A stretch of 64,000 nt of DNA, from positions 1,320,001 to 1,384,000 of the forward strand of contig JABMCL010000958.1 in NCBI GenBank assembly GCA_018857735.1, read 5' to 3'. Origin of the DNA: Alviniconcha marisindica (taxonomy: Eukaryota; Mollusca; Gastropoda; Provannidae). The position numbers were made by a program, and so were the translations under genes. Position 1 is the stretch's first letter; each line of letters opens with the position of its first letter. Positions 1 through 53,000 of the stretch are shown one piece after another. Below the pieces are notes generated by a model, which made no database searches, had not been told where the DNA came from, and saw nothing but the letters and a program-made list of their open reading frames with translations.

Positions 1-159
1 AATGCTGCTGTCATAAACCACCGAAAGTGACTTAACTCTGCAAAACTGCAAAGTATGTTTGGGCATGATATCAAGTTGTCTTAGTGTGGAATGGAAGACA
101 GCGTGTTTTTGTATTTTTTTAAAGCTGAATTGACCAGTTTCTTTTCTGTGACCTGTGAG

Positions 160-540
160 TCAGTCTACCTTGAAACGATTTAATCTTAACGAGGATTTTG
201 TTTGGTTTGGTGAAACATGTTTAACACCGAGCTGTCTCCGAAGATACTGGCGGAGACCGAGATCCGAGTTGATGGGAGAAGAGGGAGACCATACATAACA
301 CTTCACTGTCACCACCAGGATGACTCCTGCATTAAACATGGCCAGCGATGACAGCTGTTTTAAAGTTTCATTAATTGAGAGGGGCAAAGCCACAAAGACA
401 GTGTCAATAATCAGAACTTTTGAAGAGAAAGGAGAGGGTAATCGAACCGAGGTCCATCCCCATACCAGCCTAACGCCTTACCGCTAGGCCAAAACCAGCC
501 TAACGCCTTACCGCTGCCCCAAACCGGCTCACGAGACGAG
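160..540 (-). repeat. SINE-like repeat, family A copy 1
   Basis: On the - strand, a tRNA-like head is followed by a body with GTCATCGCTGGCCATG and a tail. Read on the + strand, the landmark ATCGAACCGAGGTCC lies at 452-466, with CGCCTTACCGCTAGGC at 472-487, partly duplicated at 494-529. The same arrangement recurs at about 920-1235 and, inverted, at about 61850-62130. The GGTTCGA element resembles tRNA box B. Confidence 0.65.
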
Positions 541-576
541 AATTCAGTCTAATTTGTTTATTCTTTTATTCTTCAG

Positions 577-39661
<39,085 letters not shown>

Positions 39662-42600
39662 TAAAGGTTTATTTTAGTGGAATTTCAATTATTGATGTGT
39701 TCATTGTGGGTTGAGATTCTGAAGCTGTTTCAAAGCATTTTGCCTGGAACTTCAGCTTCATTAGCCTGAATCTGTGAAATATTCGCTGGGCACATATCTT
39801 GGCAATTAGAGTCAGACATAATATGCCATTGATTTTCTAGAAAACCTATTCCTTAAATAAATCCATGGTGAAGACTGACAGGTAATGTAAGCCGTTGTAG
39901 TTCTGCTTCCACATTAATCAAATACACGACTGCTGCAAGATTCTAAAAGGTGACTGATTATTCAGTATTGTCCTAATTTCTTGGTTCATTTTGTTGGAAA
40001 ACCTTTGGGTCATGAATATATATACATATTCATGGACCACACCAGTATTGAGATGATACCAGTATTTACTATCAGATGAATTGTGATCAGGAAAACGTAT
40101 GACCATGAAGGAAAATATTCACCTTGTATCATCTTCACAAGTCATCTGCTGACCGATCCGACATCACTGTGATCAGACATCTTCACATACAAGGCAGCAT
40201 TCATTTGTATACTTCAGACGTCACTTGGCGTGTAACAAAACATGTGAGGACACAATAGTGAATACACTTTCCACAATTCCAGTGCCTTGAAAAATACTAA
40301 GGACCCAGCATATGACAATGCTGATTGAGTGATGATTGCGTATTAATTTAGTAAATACATGCACATGTATTCTATACAACTTCATACTTACGTGTACGTG
40401 AACTGTTTTATATGGATACATAATTTATACGGGTACCAGTATAGTGTGTGTATCAAAACTGTGCCATACTGTAGATCCGTAACTACAACCTTGAAGCATT
40501 TATGTGTGGGAGCAGCTAAGCACAACTGTAAGGCTTCAATAATTATTTCAGTGTATTGACATGTCCAGTAAATTAATTAATCATTCTGATAATTAATTGT
40601 AAATGACAAAGTACAGTTTCTTGTCTTGCGATTGGTATAAAATTGTGTAAAACAAGCTGTAAATTTTACAATGACACAGATACTTTTATTGTTTTGTGTT
40701 CTGATATACATATATTTAGCTCTGTGTAGATGTATATTTTGTGTCAATTGCTTTAAATTTCAGCAATGTCTGCTCATCCCTACCTATGCTTCAGTATGCA
40801 TATATATTACTAGTAGCATGAATGACTTAACAAGCACATATGAGACAAATACTGGAAGATTTCTAAAACAATATAAAAAATTGGGAGATGTGGAAGGGGC
40901 TGATGGTATCAACTTTTCAGTGCTGCAGATTTGCTTGATGAAGATTTGTCAGAGTCAAATGGTTCCACCACATTCAGTGTTTGAAATCAACAACCATATC
41001 AGTCTTGTATCGATTACCTGAAATTTGTATACATGTACAAAATATGACATGAAACTCAAAGGCATGTAACCAGATCTGACAATAGTGAATACACTGACAG
41101 TTTGCTCTCCTCAAGAAGTGACAGTTAAGTCAGACCACACATGCCACTATTTTCACAGACTGAATGAACTTGTTACAAAAATTGCAGAGTAAAATGAGAA
41201 GCCCAGACTGATACGTGACATTGTTCGACAGCCACTTTTGAAGGCTCATGTGCATGTACTGCCCTGGGCCTGCTGGGGTCCAGGAAAATGTCTGATCAGA
41301 AGTGTTGATGAACTTGAGACACTAGCTGTTGGCTCAAAGCCAAGGACCTGACACCATTAATCCCCTGGAGGGGAGGGGCATAGACATAGGAAGTGCTCAA
41401 CGATCCTCCTTGAAAGAACAAGAAAGGACTAAATGTGTACATGTACCCTCTGTACTAAATGTTTTGCAGGACAGTGGAATCAGAATCATAAACACATGTA
41501 CCCCAATAGGATAAATGCTCTTATGGAGTGTGCTACTAAACTGTTTGAAGAACAGTGGAATCATCTCAAGATAAAATGATGGGGGCCATCTAAACTACTT
41601 CTTCTTGAGAGAAGTCTGCCGTGAAAGAAGCCAACGTACAAGAAGGGAATACACTCGGGGACAGTTTGTTTAACCAGTGTGTCTGAAGCACAGTGTTATC
41701 CTAAAGGAGCTGGCGTAAGAGGGTTCTGCTGTATGTGTGGTTTAAAAGGTGAAGTTTATAAATGCTTCAGAATTTGAGTGAAACGAGTGTTCTGTTTGTC
41801 GTTTTCTTTGTGGGGGTGCTTCCCTTGACTGTGCTGTATTGTCTATGGTCTGTGGGTGCTGATCATGTCCTAGTTGCTTTGCTAGTCTTGTTGAAGTACA
41901 AATGCATAATAAATGTACATTTCTATAAAACAGAAAGAAAAAGAAAAGAAAAAAAGATGTTCAGTCTTCATCATTGCTCTTCCATACCCACCAGCATTCC
42001 ATGCAAATTAATACAAACTCAGATCAAAAGCAAATTTGAAAAGCTTGATTTAATGTCTAGTACAAAATCATTCTGAAAACATCTGAAACACTTAAGTTTC
42101 ATGATTCTGAACACAAAGGTAGTACTGCCAAAAACAGAGATAGCAGTTGCAGCTGCCATTGCATAATACCATAAGCACAGTAGCAAAAACCTGACACAAT
42201 TCTACTCAACAACAGCAACAAAATTAAACTCAATACATTACTAAAACTTGTATTAACAGTAACTTGTAAAATCTGGCACAAACATAATGTGGCCTCAAGA
42301 CAGCAAATCTCTCCTGCAGTTGTCTTCTCTTCCATGGCAGTCATCTCCTCTTCAGTGGCAGTGATACTGTTCAGAGGTCAATTTTTTTCAACCTGAACTA
42401 AATGGGGCAATTTACACTCTTTAATCCAACTACCATCTGATTCAAAACAGGCTACATCACAGTAAGACGAGTGATGTATATGATGTTAACACACATCTGC
42501 TCAAACATGACAACAACCACAAAACTGTCAGTTGGATACACGTGAAGCACTGTAGTCAGGGTGTCAGTAAACAAACTTAGACCTATATTCCATTCAGCCA

Positions 42601-42950
42601 CTCACAGTTGGGCACAGAAAATGAACTTGTCTTCCATTTGACCAATCACACCTGGGCACAGGAACTGAAACTGTCTTCCATTTGACCAATCATAACTGGG
42701 CACAGGAACTGAATTTGTCTTCCATTTGACCAGTCACAACTGGGCACAGGAACTGAACTTGTCTTCCATTTGACCAGTCACAACTGGGCACAGGAACTGA
42801 ACCTGTCTTCCATTTGAGCAAGCACAACTGGGCACAGGAACTGAACCTGCCTTCCAGTTGACCAATCAAAACTGGGCACAGGAACTGAACAGTCTTCCAT
42901 TTGGCCTATTGTGCTTTGGCATAGGAAGGGAACTTGCCCCACTTGGGAGA
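39662..42950. other. Convergent 3' ends: FREM2 3'UTR and intergenic sequence
   Basis: No coding exon is visible here. AATAAA signals on the + strand at 39856-39861 and 41908-41913 are candidates for FREM2 polyadenylation. ATTAAA on the - strand at 42420-42425 and 42049-42054 are candidates for LARP7. An A-rich stretch lies at 41933-41957. From about 42590 a tandem repeat derived from the LARP7 stop exon begins. Confidence 0.5.
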
Positions 42951-42965
42951 TCACAACTGGGCGTA
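42590..42965 (-). repeat. 58-bp tandem repeat made from the LARP7 stop exon end
   Basis: On the + strand units read CTTCCATTTGACCAATCACA, ACTGGGCACAGGAACTGAA and so on, about seven copies. The right-hand edge is the real end of the LARP7 coding sequence (ATGGAAGACGAGTTCAATTC, then CCCAGTTGTGA on the - strand). The copies therefore form part of the 3'UTR. Confidence 0.85.
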
Positions 42966-45105
42966 AGAATTGAACTCGTCTTCCATTTGGCCAGGATGTG
43001 TTTCATCATCATCATTGAACTTTAAGTGCTGTCCCTTGAAAATCTCTCCCAGTGGATTCTGGGCCCTCTGCAGCAACTGGAAAACACAGGCACACATGTG
43101 GATTATACACATGTATTAGCTCAAGATTATACAGAAGACTTTACAAGAAGCAGCAGAGCTGTTGAACTTGAAGCTGTTATAAATCAAACATGTGTAGTAG
43201 CTGTTTGTTTGAACAAGCTGTCATTTCTAATAGTGATGTCATTCACTCCTTCATGTGCACACACAATAAAACAACACATGAAAAAAATTCCCATCCTGCT
43301 TTTGTCATGGCTCTGATTGTCTAAATACCCAACCCCATTTCCATTTCCTCTTATCTATCCACCAGTCTTCCCTCTCCACTTCAATCTCTTCTTGCTGAAC
43401 TGGGCATAAAAACTGAATTCATATTTCTTATGGCCAGGATGTGTTCCATCTGTTATTGGTCAGTTTGTCCATGCCCCCCACCCCACCCCACCCCCACCTA
43501 TGAATCTTACCTTGTTCTTCCCCCTCCTCTTTGGTCTCTTCTTGCTGGAAAGCCTGGCCTCTCTGTCGCTGATCAGTTTGTCCCAGTACGTCTTCTCGGC
43601 CTCACCTGCTCACAAGTCAATCCATACAAATTAAAACAACAGAACAAATCCAAAAGGCCCACCCCCTGAAGAAAAGAAAAAAATCTGGAGCAAAATAAAC
43701 AATGGGAAAAGTCCTAAAACTGAAAGAGAGGTTGTCTGTGATGTGGGTTTGCTTACATGGACCTGTAAACAGCTGCACTGACTGCTTTCAAATATAGCAC
43801 TATTCTCAGACTCACAGTGCTCTATTTGCAGAAGACTTGTTTACACAAAACTTGGTTTAAAAACAAGAGCTATCATCAGGGTGTATTCTGTCAGGTGTTC
43901 CACTGTCCACTAACAATGTATGCATTGCCTGCCACAAGCATGCACTGCTGCCTGACAATGCTGTTCTGAAGAGCGAGCCTTCTCAGTTACAAGAATTGAA
44001 ACTACTTTTCATTTGATATTTTAAAATCATTTTAGTCTGCACCATTCTTGTTCTCATCTACTAGCTACTGTTACCAAAAATGAGCAATGATAAGTTTTAA
44101 AAAAAAAAGTGTTATGTAGATCTTCCCTTCTCTAGAATGCTGCAACTTATAAAATAAACAATAAATCAATGGCACTTTCAATCGCAAATTTGTTACTGCA
44201 GATCATGTTCTTTTCATCATATCCATGCACCCTAGGATTTATTTTCAATTGGAAGGTCAGCAAGCCTGTGCCAGTACTGAAGAGTTATGAACTTCTGTTT
44301 ATGAACTTCTGTAAAGAATTAAGAACCATCTCTGGTTGGAGTTACGAACTTCTGTAAAGAATTAAGAACCATTTCTGGTTGGTGTTGTTTTGGGTTCGTT
44401 TGTTTCTAAGGAGAAAAACTGTGATGGTAAACATGATGAAACATTAATAAAGCTAGAATTGTATACATATCCCAGCTGACCAAAATAATGTCACCAAGCT
44501 GAAATAGACGATTTCCGGAAATAACAGGCAAAGATAATTTGACAGTGTTTTCTTACTCCGGGAGAGTGAAGTCCCCTGAATGGAGGTGGCAGCGGAGAAG
44601 AGCCAATCTGTGACACTTTGAGATCTTCAGGCATGGACCTATTATAATTTATACTAGACTACCAGCTGGGGGAACCTACTATCCGATCTGCACGTTCCCT
44701 GTGAGCAGTGAGTGTTTGATCAGCATTTCTGATGCCTTTTGTTTACGGGTATCCATCATCTTCCCCACGTGCTCACTGTACCCCCAACAAAAGCGTGCCT
44801 ACTCTGCGCTACACCCGCAGACAGGACCTGTATATACAGGTCCATGCCGAAGGCTCTTACCGAGTGCAGTCCCCTGGATTTCTGAAAATCGTCTATTGCC
44901 ACTAGTCACAATCAGGAGTTTAGGCAATTGGGGGGGGGGGGGGGGGGGGTGTTCCATCTTCAAATTTAATCTTTCCATTTGCTCAGCAAGATGATGTACA
45001 TGGTTAGATTTGGAAAAATCTCTGCAGCTCTCAAGTTAGACTGTAAACAATACACAGCATGATGGACCATAAAAGTTGCAGCTCACTCACACATCTGCAC
45101 CACCA

Positions 45106-45158
<53 letters not shown>

Positions 45159-47088
45159 ATTACACACGCTCTAGGCACACAAATAAACACCCTCACCACA
45201 AAAAAAGTAATAACCCACCTTCTACCAAAGAAACAGAGCATCCCTTGATGCCTGCTCGGACGAGCTTGGCAGCACTTTCTGCATTCTTACAGCGAATGTG
45301 TCCTACCGTCATGCCTGGCTTTACATCAATGTAGGCCACCTCAATGGAAGGGGCAATGTCAGCCTAAAAATGGGAAAACACATTTTTCAATAACCACAAT
45401 GCCTTTGCCATCAGTCCTACAGCTGTATCAGTGGATGTGAATATATATCTTTACCAGCTCCAAAGAGCTAAACTTCACACTTTTTCCCATCACTTGTAAG
45501 TCTGCATATCATAAGACATAGCTAACCTAAAAAAAAATGGTGCCTGTCATTTTTAATTTTTTTTTTATCTACAGCATTTTAGGAGTAGGGTGATCTGGAA
45601 AAAAGGGCGTACATCAATTTCTGCAGCTTTTTAGAAGAAGAAAATGATGCCAATTCTTGGTTTTATGGGAACAGCTAACAACTGAACAGGATTTACTGAA
45701 CTCTTTAATTATTTTGGTAAAGTGGTTTGGAATCTATTGTCCAGTTCATGAGTGACAGATTCTTTTTCTGACATGCACTTTTCATCTTTCAAAAATAACC
45801 AAGCATGGTCAGTAATGCTTTCTCCCACAGATTCACTATTTCCATCCTCTGAAACAGGTCACAGTTGTTGACATACAATAAATACAGTTATGCAGCTGGT
45901 TCTAAACCATCACCAAAACAGACTCATGAAACACACCATTTTTGCACCAACTCATGCCAGGTGTCTTTCTCACATGAAATATGCCAATTTTTAACTGGGC
46001 ATGTAAGCCTCTTTCTAAGTATCCACTGTAAAATGGATTTTCATCAGTGGTTCCCCCCATGTCCATTTCTCACAACAAGAAAAATTGACTGACCCCATAT
46101 TTGCAGATCAGCTACAATATCAGCCCTCCACAATGCAGAGGCAAGCCCCAAAACAAGTCTTTTAAATGCAGAGGCAAGCCCCAAAACAAGTCTTTTAAAT
46201 GTTGTCTTACCTTGAGACTCTCATGACACATCCCGACGTCACTCTTCACAACCACAATGGCGTTTGGCACAAACTCTGGAGCAGGGTGTCCAGCCTTGGT
46301 TTCTGCAACAAGTCTTCAAGGTCTTCAACTGGAACAACAGCACTCACAGACCTTACTGCAATGGAACCCCTCTTCACCTGTTCTCTGCCAAAGAATGTCT
46401 GCTGCTGATGCAATTCCTTTTACAGAAAAGCAAAGCAAAACAGAGAGACTGAGATGCAGAGGGGTTCAGCCAACCATAAATGGTCACCTTTCCACCACCC
46501 CACCTTTTGTTGTTGTTGGATGTTGTAAATTCCATTTTTTTAATCTTTTTTTTTGTGCACACACACACACATTATTATACACACAGGGCATTTGAGGACA
46601 TGTGACAATGATGTATTCAGCATTTGGTAAGTGGCATGAACAGGAAATGTGACAGCTCCAGGCAGGCAGACAGACATGTTACAAAATGTAGCATTCCTTC
46701 ATTTCCTAAGGTGCCATGCCATATGTTGGAAATAAAATGTGAATCAGTTTGGAGATAAACAAAGAAAGGATTACTGCACCTAAATGGATCAACTAAACTA
46801 TTTCAAATGCTTTACTGATTTCTACAGCCCAAATCCAGGCATGTGCTCTCACGAGGCTACTATTACTATAAACATAAAGCACAATGCTCTTGTGGGGTAA
46901 CAATACAGCACAGCTGCTATAAGCCTGAGTCTCTCTCCTTCTTACCGTGTCCATTCTCAGCATCTCCACCATTCTGTTTGTTCTTTTTCTTCTTGTTGCG
47001 AGCAGCAGTCTTCAACTGCTCCTTCAGGTTCTTCATGTTGGTTCTCTGCTGATTGAGGTACTCCTCCTTTAAATTGCTCCACTCTTTC
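42951..47088 (-). CDS. LARP7: LARP7 xRRM and basic C-tail (exons 47088-46946, 46302-46211, 45363-45219, 43605-43511, 43076-42951)
   Basis: The block reads [19 protein letters not shown], then [31 protein letters not shown] and [15 protein letters not shown], then [13 protein letters not shown], and ends [15 protein letters not shown] fits the RNP3 motif of xRRM domains and the arginine in GHIR is conserved. In human LARP7 this domain grips the 7SK 3' hairpin. HLKF corresponds to human KHIRF. After it the protein carries about 20 extra residues ([17 protein letters not shown]) before TGA. Confidence 0.93.
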
Positions 47089-49938
47089 CTGAAAGTAAAT
47101 ACCTCTTTAATTCTTCATGTTGGTTCTCTGCTGACTCTGGTATTCCTCCTTTAAATCACTTCACTCTTTCCTGAAAACAAACACCTCTTTAAGCTCTTCA
47201 TGTTGGCTTTCTGCAGTTCAAGTACCAATTTACTCCTTTAAAAATTACACTGCTCCACTTTTTCCTGAAAACAAATGACCCCCTGAGTTATTTGTTTTCT
47301 GCACATTTTAGTATTTTGACCAAAGAAATTCCCAGTGATTTGAAACAGATAACAGCACACACAACAAAAATACAAACTTTTGGAATTCATGGTTTTGCTG
47401 AAACTGAACAGAGCAGACATCCCTCACAGAACAGCCTCCTCACAACTCATTCTACTATGATGTCAACAAGAGCTGTACGCACAAGGCATCAAAGAAACCT
47501 ATGACTGTATGAAGGTTTAAAGCACCCATCTACTTACTTTGACATGACTCGCAGTTTCAGAGGTTCTTCTGGTAAATACTTTCTCCGAAATCGCTTCTTC
47601 TTCCCGCCTTCCTCTTCCACTTTTGCTTCAGCATCCTCTCTGGCACCGAAAGAATTACGCTTTGTTTTTTTCCTGCTTCCATCATCATGAGCTTCCAAAC
47701 TTCTCCGCTTCCTTTTTCTGCTTTCGCTGGCAGAGTTTGTGTCCGGTTGCTCCAAGCTTCTCCTTGGATGCCCCGACTGCTTGTCTGCCTTCTGTTTCCT
47801 CACCTTGGGGTCTTTGTCTTGGGAGCTGTCAGTGGCATCCTTTTTCCTCTTTCTGCTGATGTCTTTCTGCGGTTCCAACTCCTTGGCAGAACTTGTACCC
47901 TCTTTATCAGACCCTCCTGCATTTTTAGCAGACTCCTGACCATCCTCATCTGATGCCTTACCATCCTCTGTGGAATGTTTCCTGTCCTTCGCAGAATTCT
48001 TGCCGTCCTTAGCAGACTGTTCACCAGCCTTTCCGTCCAACCTTGAGCTGCTGTCTGTGTCTGAGTGGAGGACCATTCTGGGGACTTTGGCTGCACTTTC
48101 CTCAAGCGGCTCTTCTGCTGGTCTCTGTCTCTTTCTGCTACCCCCACCCTCAGACCCTGAGGTGCTTTCAGCCTTCTCTGACTGTTTGCTATGACTGACA
48201 TCATCTTTGGAACTTTTGAAAACTTCACGAGCAGCTTGCCGACCATCTTCAGCCCCCTTGGACACGGTCTCCTTGGCTGCACTTTCTGAATCTCCAACAG
48301 TCTTGGAAGCCTCCGAAGCAACTTTTTCAGTCGCCTGACCTGAAAGAGCAGACCCACGCTTTCGCTTCTTCTTGGACTTTTTTGACTTTTTAGCTTTTTT
48401 GGTGCTGTCAGCTTCACTGGACGCTTCCAACTTCTTGGCATCTGTCGCTGACTGGTCTGTGTTTGTGGAACCATCACCACCGGGTTTTGCCAAGCACTCA
48501 TCCTGGGATGCAGAAGGCTTCTTTTTCTTCTTTTTGGATTTGGATTTTTTGCCTCCTTTCTCTGCTCCTTGATCAGTTGTTGCTGCCGACTCCTTCAGCC
48601 TAGCCTCCAACTCCTCCACATCTGGTTAATGAGAGACAAATAAAAAAATCAAAATTAAGTATATATATCAGTAAACCACTATCAAAGCATGCTATCAGTT
48701 ATGAAATGAAGTATACAGTGTAAGCTACTTAATAACTTTCACAATGCCTTGTGGCTGTCGGGTTTGGGGGTAAGGGTGGAGGGGGGCTGGAGGCTAATGA
48801 TCAATAATCTGCTGAGTTTTGAACTCAATCAGATAAATGGTTGTTGAGTAATAACTCACTGCAAAAGAGAAAGAATGGAACAATACCGTTACAATAATCT
48901 GATGCACATGAAACATATTCAAGTTAACACCATATATACAAATTATGCCCGTTGTCACAAACTGAATTTAGTAGATTATGCTTGTGTGCATTTACTATTG
49001 GGCATTTCAGTGAAGCTTGTTTGCACGAGTGAATGACCTTTGTAATCTTTCGCGCAAGAAGTCGCAAGAGGCCGCAGCATCACTTCCAGGCCGATTTCTG
49101 AGTAGGCATTGCTTCATGCTGTGTATAACCATGGAAGTTGAACCTAGAATTGCGAAGCAGTACAAATGCCACCACTGCTGGAGTTGCAAAAATTACTAAG
49201 GAAAGGGGATGGAGGGTGGAAAAAAAGTGTCTTTGAATTGTTTTTCAGCTGACGAGAACATCGTGGTTTCCTGGAAAAAAATGCATTTTGGGGCATCCTA
49301 TAGCATGAGCAACAGGTTATTGCTTGTCGCCAGACACATTCTGACTATGGGCCTCTAAAAATGTCTTTAAAGTTGGCAGCGTAAAATTTGCAAATTCACT
49401 GTCACCACCTTCCATTGTGAAGAAAGTATGCACCGGAAGTAAATGCGGCCAAGGGACTTAAGCGATGCCAGGCAAAAGTCAAGGGAGTTAACATACCCGC
49501 CTGAACAGCCCAATAAGCCTAGCTTGATTGTCCATATTTTCATGAATGTAAATAAACTTTGCTTAAACCAAACATATTAAAGTTAACACCATAATATACA
49601 AATTACAATGGCAGGTGCACAGACAGCAGTGAAAGCCAACAAGCCAGACACAAGACGCCTGAGGATCAGCACCTACCGATCCCTTCCTTGGCTGCACGTT
49701 TCTTCAAGTACTTGAGATTGTTGCTCTGTTTCACGGAGCCTCCCACCTTCTCCTCCAGCTTTTCAGCTTTCTTCTCTGGCACATGGTTCAGCACCTAAGA
49801 AAAACATATAGTGAAAGGGGGTAAGCTGGTGATTCTGAAAATCCTGAAATTATACTGTAGTGTCCTGGGGGTTGAACTGGTTATCAAGAGTCAGCATCCA
49901 AGAGGGCATCTATGGCATGGGTGGGGAGATGCAGACAT

Positions 49939-50003
<65 letters not shown>

Positions 50004-53000
50004 ACAACAACAACAAAAATCACATAAAAGTCAACCCACACACAAAACAAAAACACACAAAAGTCAGAAATTTTAACAAGTCTAAATTCCCATAATTAAA
50101 ATTTTGAGAACCATCTTCTGGCAGTTTAAAACAGTTTTAAAAGAAACAAATGTGCTTCTCAACATGAAACACATAACTGAAAGCCAGAAAGTGATGTTGT
50201 TTGATCATGTGATGTCATCAGGCAGCATACATCATCAGCCAAAATTGAGAATTTTAAGTCTGACCCTTTGGAAAGCAGGCCAAGCCAACCGCTGCTCTTG
50301 CATGTGTGTGAATGTGCACACACACGCAGACACACAAGCACCATACAAACCTTGCATGATATATATTTTATTTAGCAATGCTTGTGGTATTAATGATGCC
50401 TGTAAGTTACTGCACACACTTAAAGTTAAACCGTGAATCTTTTTACATGTAGATTTTATTTGTTTGTTATTAATGTGTGGCACCCATGTTTTGCTTTGAA
50501 TGGAATAAAGAAGTATTTGACTTGACTTGACACACACAGATAGTTCCACACCTGTGAATCAACAAGGAGGTACGGTTTGCGTGCTAGCATGCAACCACAC
50601 TAGCCATTTATGCACTGTTGCTTTCTTACCTCAACAGCCTTGGCAGCTTCTTCAGGCGATTCAAACTCCACAAAGGCAAATCCCTTGATGTCATTGGTGG
50701 ACTTGAAACGAGGAATACTGATGTAGGTCACGTTGCCACATACCGAGAACTTTCTCTTCACCCATTCATGGGTAGTCTGTTTGCGCAGGCCTTCCTGCAA
50801 GTGCAACAGTTGAGAGGAAAACCTGCATGATCTGCTTCTGTGTTGGCACTTTCTGTGAAAGTCAAATGTGCTTCATCCTGCTTCACTGCAACTTTACTGG
50901 GGAGCCTTTAAAATGGTACCATTGTTATTTTCACCTCTTTCCTACAGCCAGTACGAGTGCCAAGCACCCACCTTCCAGACTTGGAGAATACTGAAAGTGG
51001 TACTGAAGAACTTGTATAAAATTCACTACTGTGCACATGAATGATGTAAAGAGATGGAAGGGTTACTTTAAATTTATAACTTTAAGTCAAACACTGACAA
51101 CACAAATAAGACAAACAGAAAAACTTCCAGATTTAGAAAAACAAAAGAGAGAGAGAAAAAACTTGATTGATGCACTTGACATAAAAGTGATTAAAATAAC
51201 AAATTCCATACTGGTTAAATTCACTTTTAAGACAAAAAATTATTTGATTTTCCTTTAGTATGAATTCACCAAAACCATAAGATAACAAAAGTAACAAGTA
51301 CCATGAATATCATTATCACAGTGAGCATACAGAAGAAACTAAGAATAAGTTCAAGAAAGAATATTGATATCTGACAGTAACAGACAAACACAAAGAAGTT
51401 TAAATCTGATCACACAGGCAGTCCTGGCCTGCTCCAGACTATTTTGAGAGTAACAAACAAATTATTATACAAAGACGTTTGAATCTGACCACATAGACAG
51501 TCCTGGCATCCACTTCTTCCTCCGTCAGGTATTTGACAGGTGTTTTCCTCCGTACTTTGGTTCTGTCCTCATTCAACTGCAAAGACACACAGCATCACTA
51601 TAAACAAACTTATGCAGAATCTGGAATGAAGATGCCATGTACTTGGCTAAAAAATACCACCATGCTGTCTATGTCATTCAATTCCAGAAACGGATCTGAC
51701 CCTCAAATTTCACCCCTGACCCTCCACCCCCAACCAGACAGGATGGCATGTACTGGGAAAAATACAAGTATGCTACCACTATCAATGTCAGTGTTACTCA
51801 CTTCCAGAAACAGATCTGACCCTCAACTGTCACCCCTGACCCTCCACCCCCTAACCACACACACATGATGGCGTGTACTGGGAAAAACACAACTATGCTA
51901 TCAATATCAGTGTCACTCCACTTCCAGAAACCTGACCCTCAACTCTTACCGCTGACACTTTTCCTCTTATAGTCTTAACCACAGAAGATGGTATGTACTG
52001 GAGGAAATACCAGCATGATGTCAGTGTCTCTCACTTCCAAAAATCTGACCCTCAACTTTCTCCCCAGACCTTCATCCCCCTAACCACACAGGTAGGTATG
52101 TACTGGGAGAAATACCAGCATGCTGTCACTCACTTCCAGGAATTCTGATGACTGCAGTGCTTTGGCCAGGATTTCTGTTTCCTCTGTCAGAGTTTTAATC
52201 TTGTTAAAAGCAAGGAATGTTGACAGTGGTAAATCTGAAAAAGAGAATTAATATATAATACATAATTATAATTATATATTAGGCTATGCAAAAAACACCC
52301 ATATGTAGCAACATTAACAGTAGCCACTAAAGATTCTGTCTCATTAAGATGAACTGAAATGCATAACTGCTCATAAACGGTTCTGTGGATACCAAAAGAG
52401 CAGTTTATATAATGCCTAATGTGAGCATTTGATTTACTGTATTTTTCCAAGTTCCACGAGATAACAGTTGATCTTGTGTCCACCTTTGCAGCTGTCCTAC
52501 TGGCATGTATGTGTGTGTGTGCACACGCATATGTGTGTATGTGTGTGTGTTTCTGCATGTGTGTGTGCCTGCATGTGTGTATGCATGCCTGTTTCTCTGC
52601 ATCAACATGCATGTTTTTGATGTTGTTTTTGTGTGTGTATGTGTGTGGCAGAAGGGGGGGTGGGGGGTCTTATGTAGTTTCTGATTATAATTGTTTGCAT
52701 AGACCTGTATTCCTTGACCATAAACTATGACTATGTTTCACTGTTCTGTTTTCTTGTAGCAGGCCACATGTTCCAATGAAAAATGGCATGCAAAAGAATC
52801 TGTTACAGTGCATCAGTATGTCTTCCGAGAAAATAACCCTCTTACCCCAAAGTTGTCTGGCAGTAGAGTCTCATAGAGCTACAGGCGCTATACCCAGAAT
52901 GGTTACACTCCAAATTCCACTGTTTCAGTGGTGCCAACTGTAACTGTATGACCACTAGTGGCACTATCATTCAGATAGCTTAGTGAAAAAATGATCATGA

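Noticed and set aside
40671..41021. A 116-residue + ORF downstream of FREM2
   Set aside because: It has no recognisable domain, AT-rich composition and lies between two convergent genes, so it is probably chance within 3'UTR sequence.
47800..48501. A 233-residue - strand ORF overlapping the LARP7 linker exon
   Set aside because: It is a shifted-frame shadow of the long linker exon. The LARP7 frame is fixed by flanking exons with matching phases.
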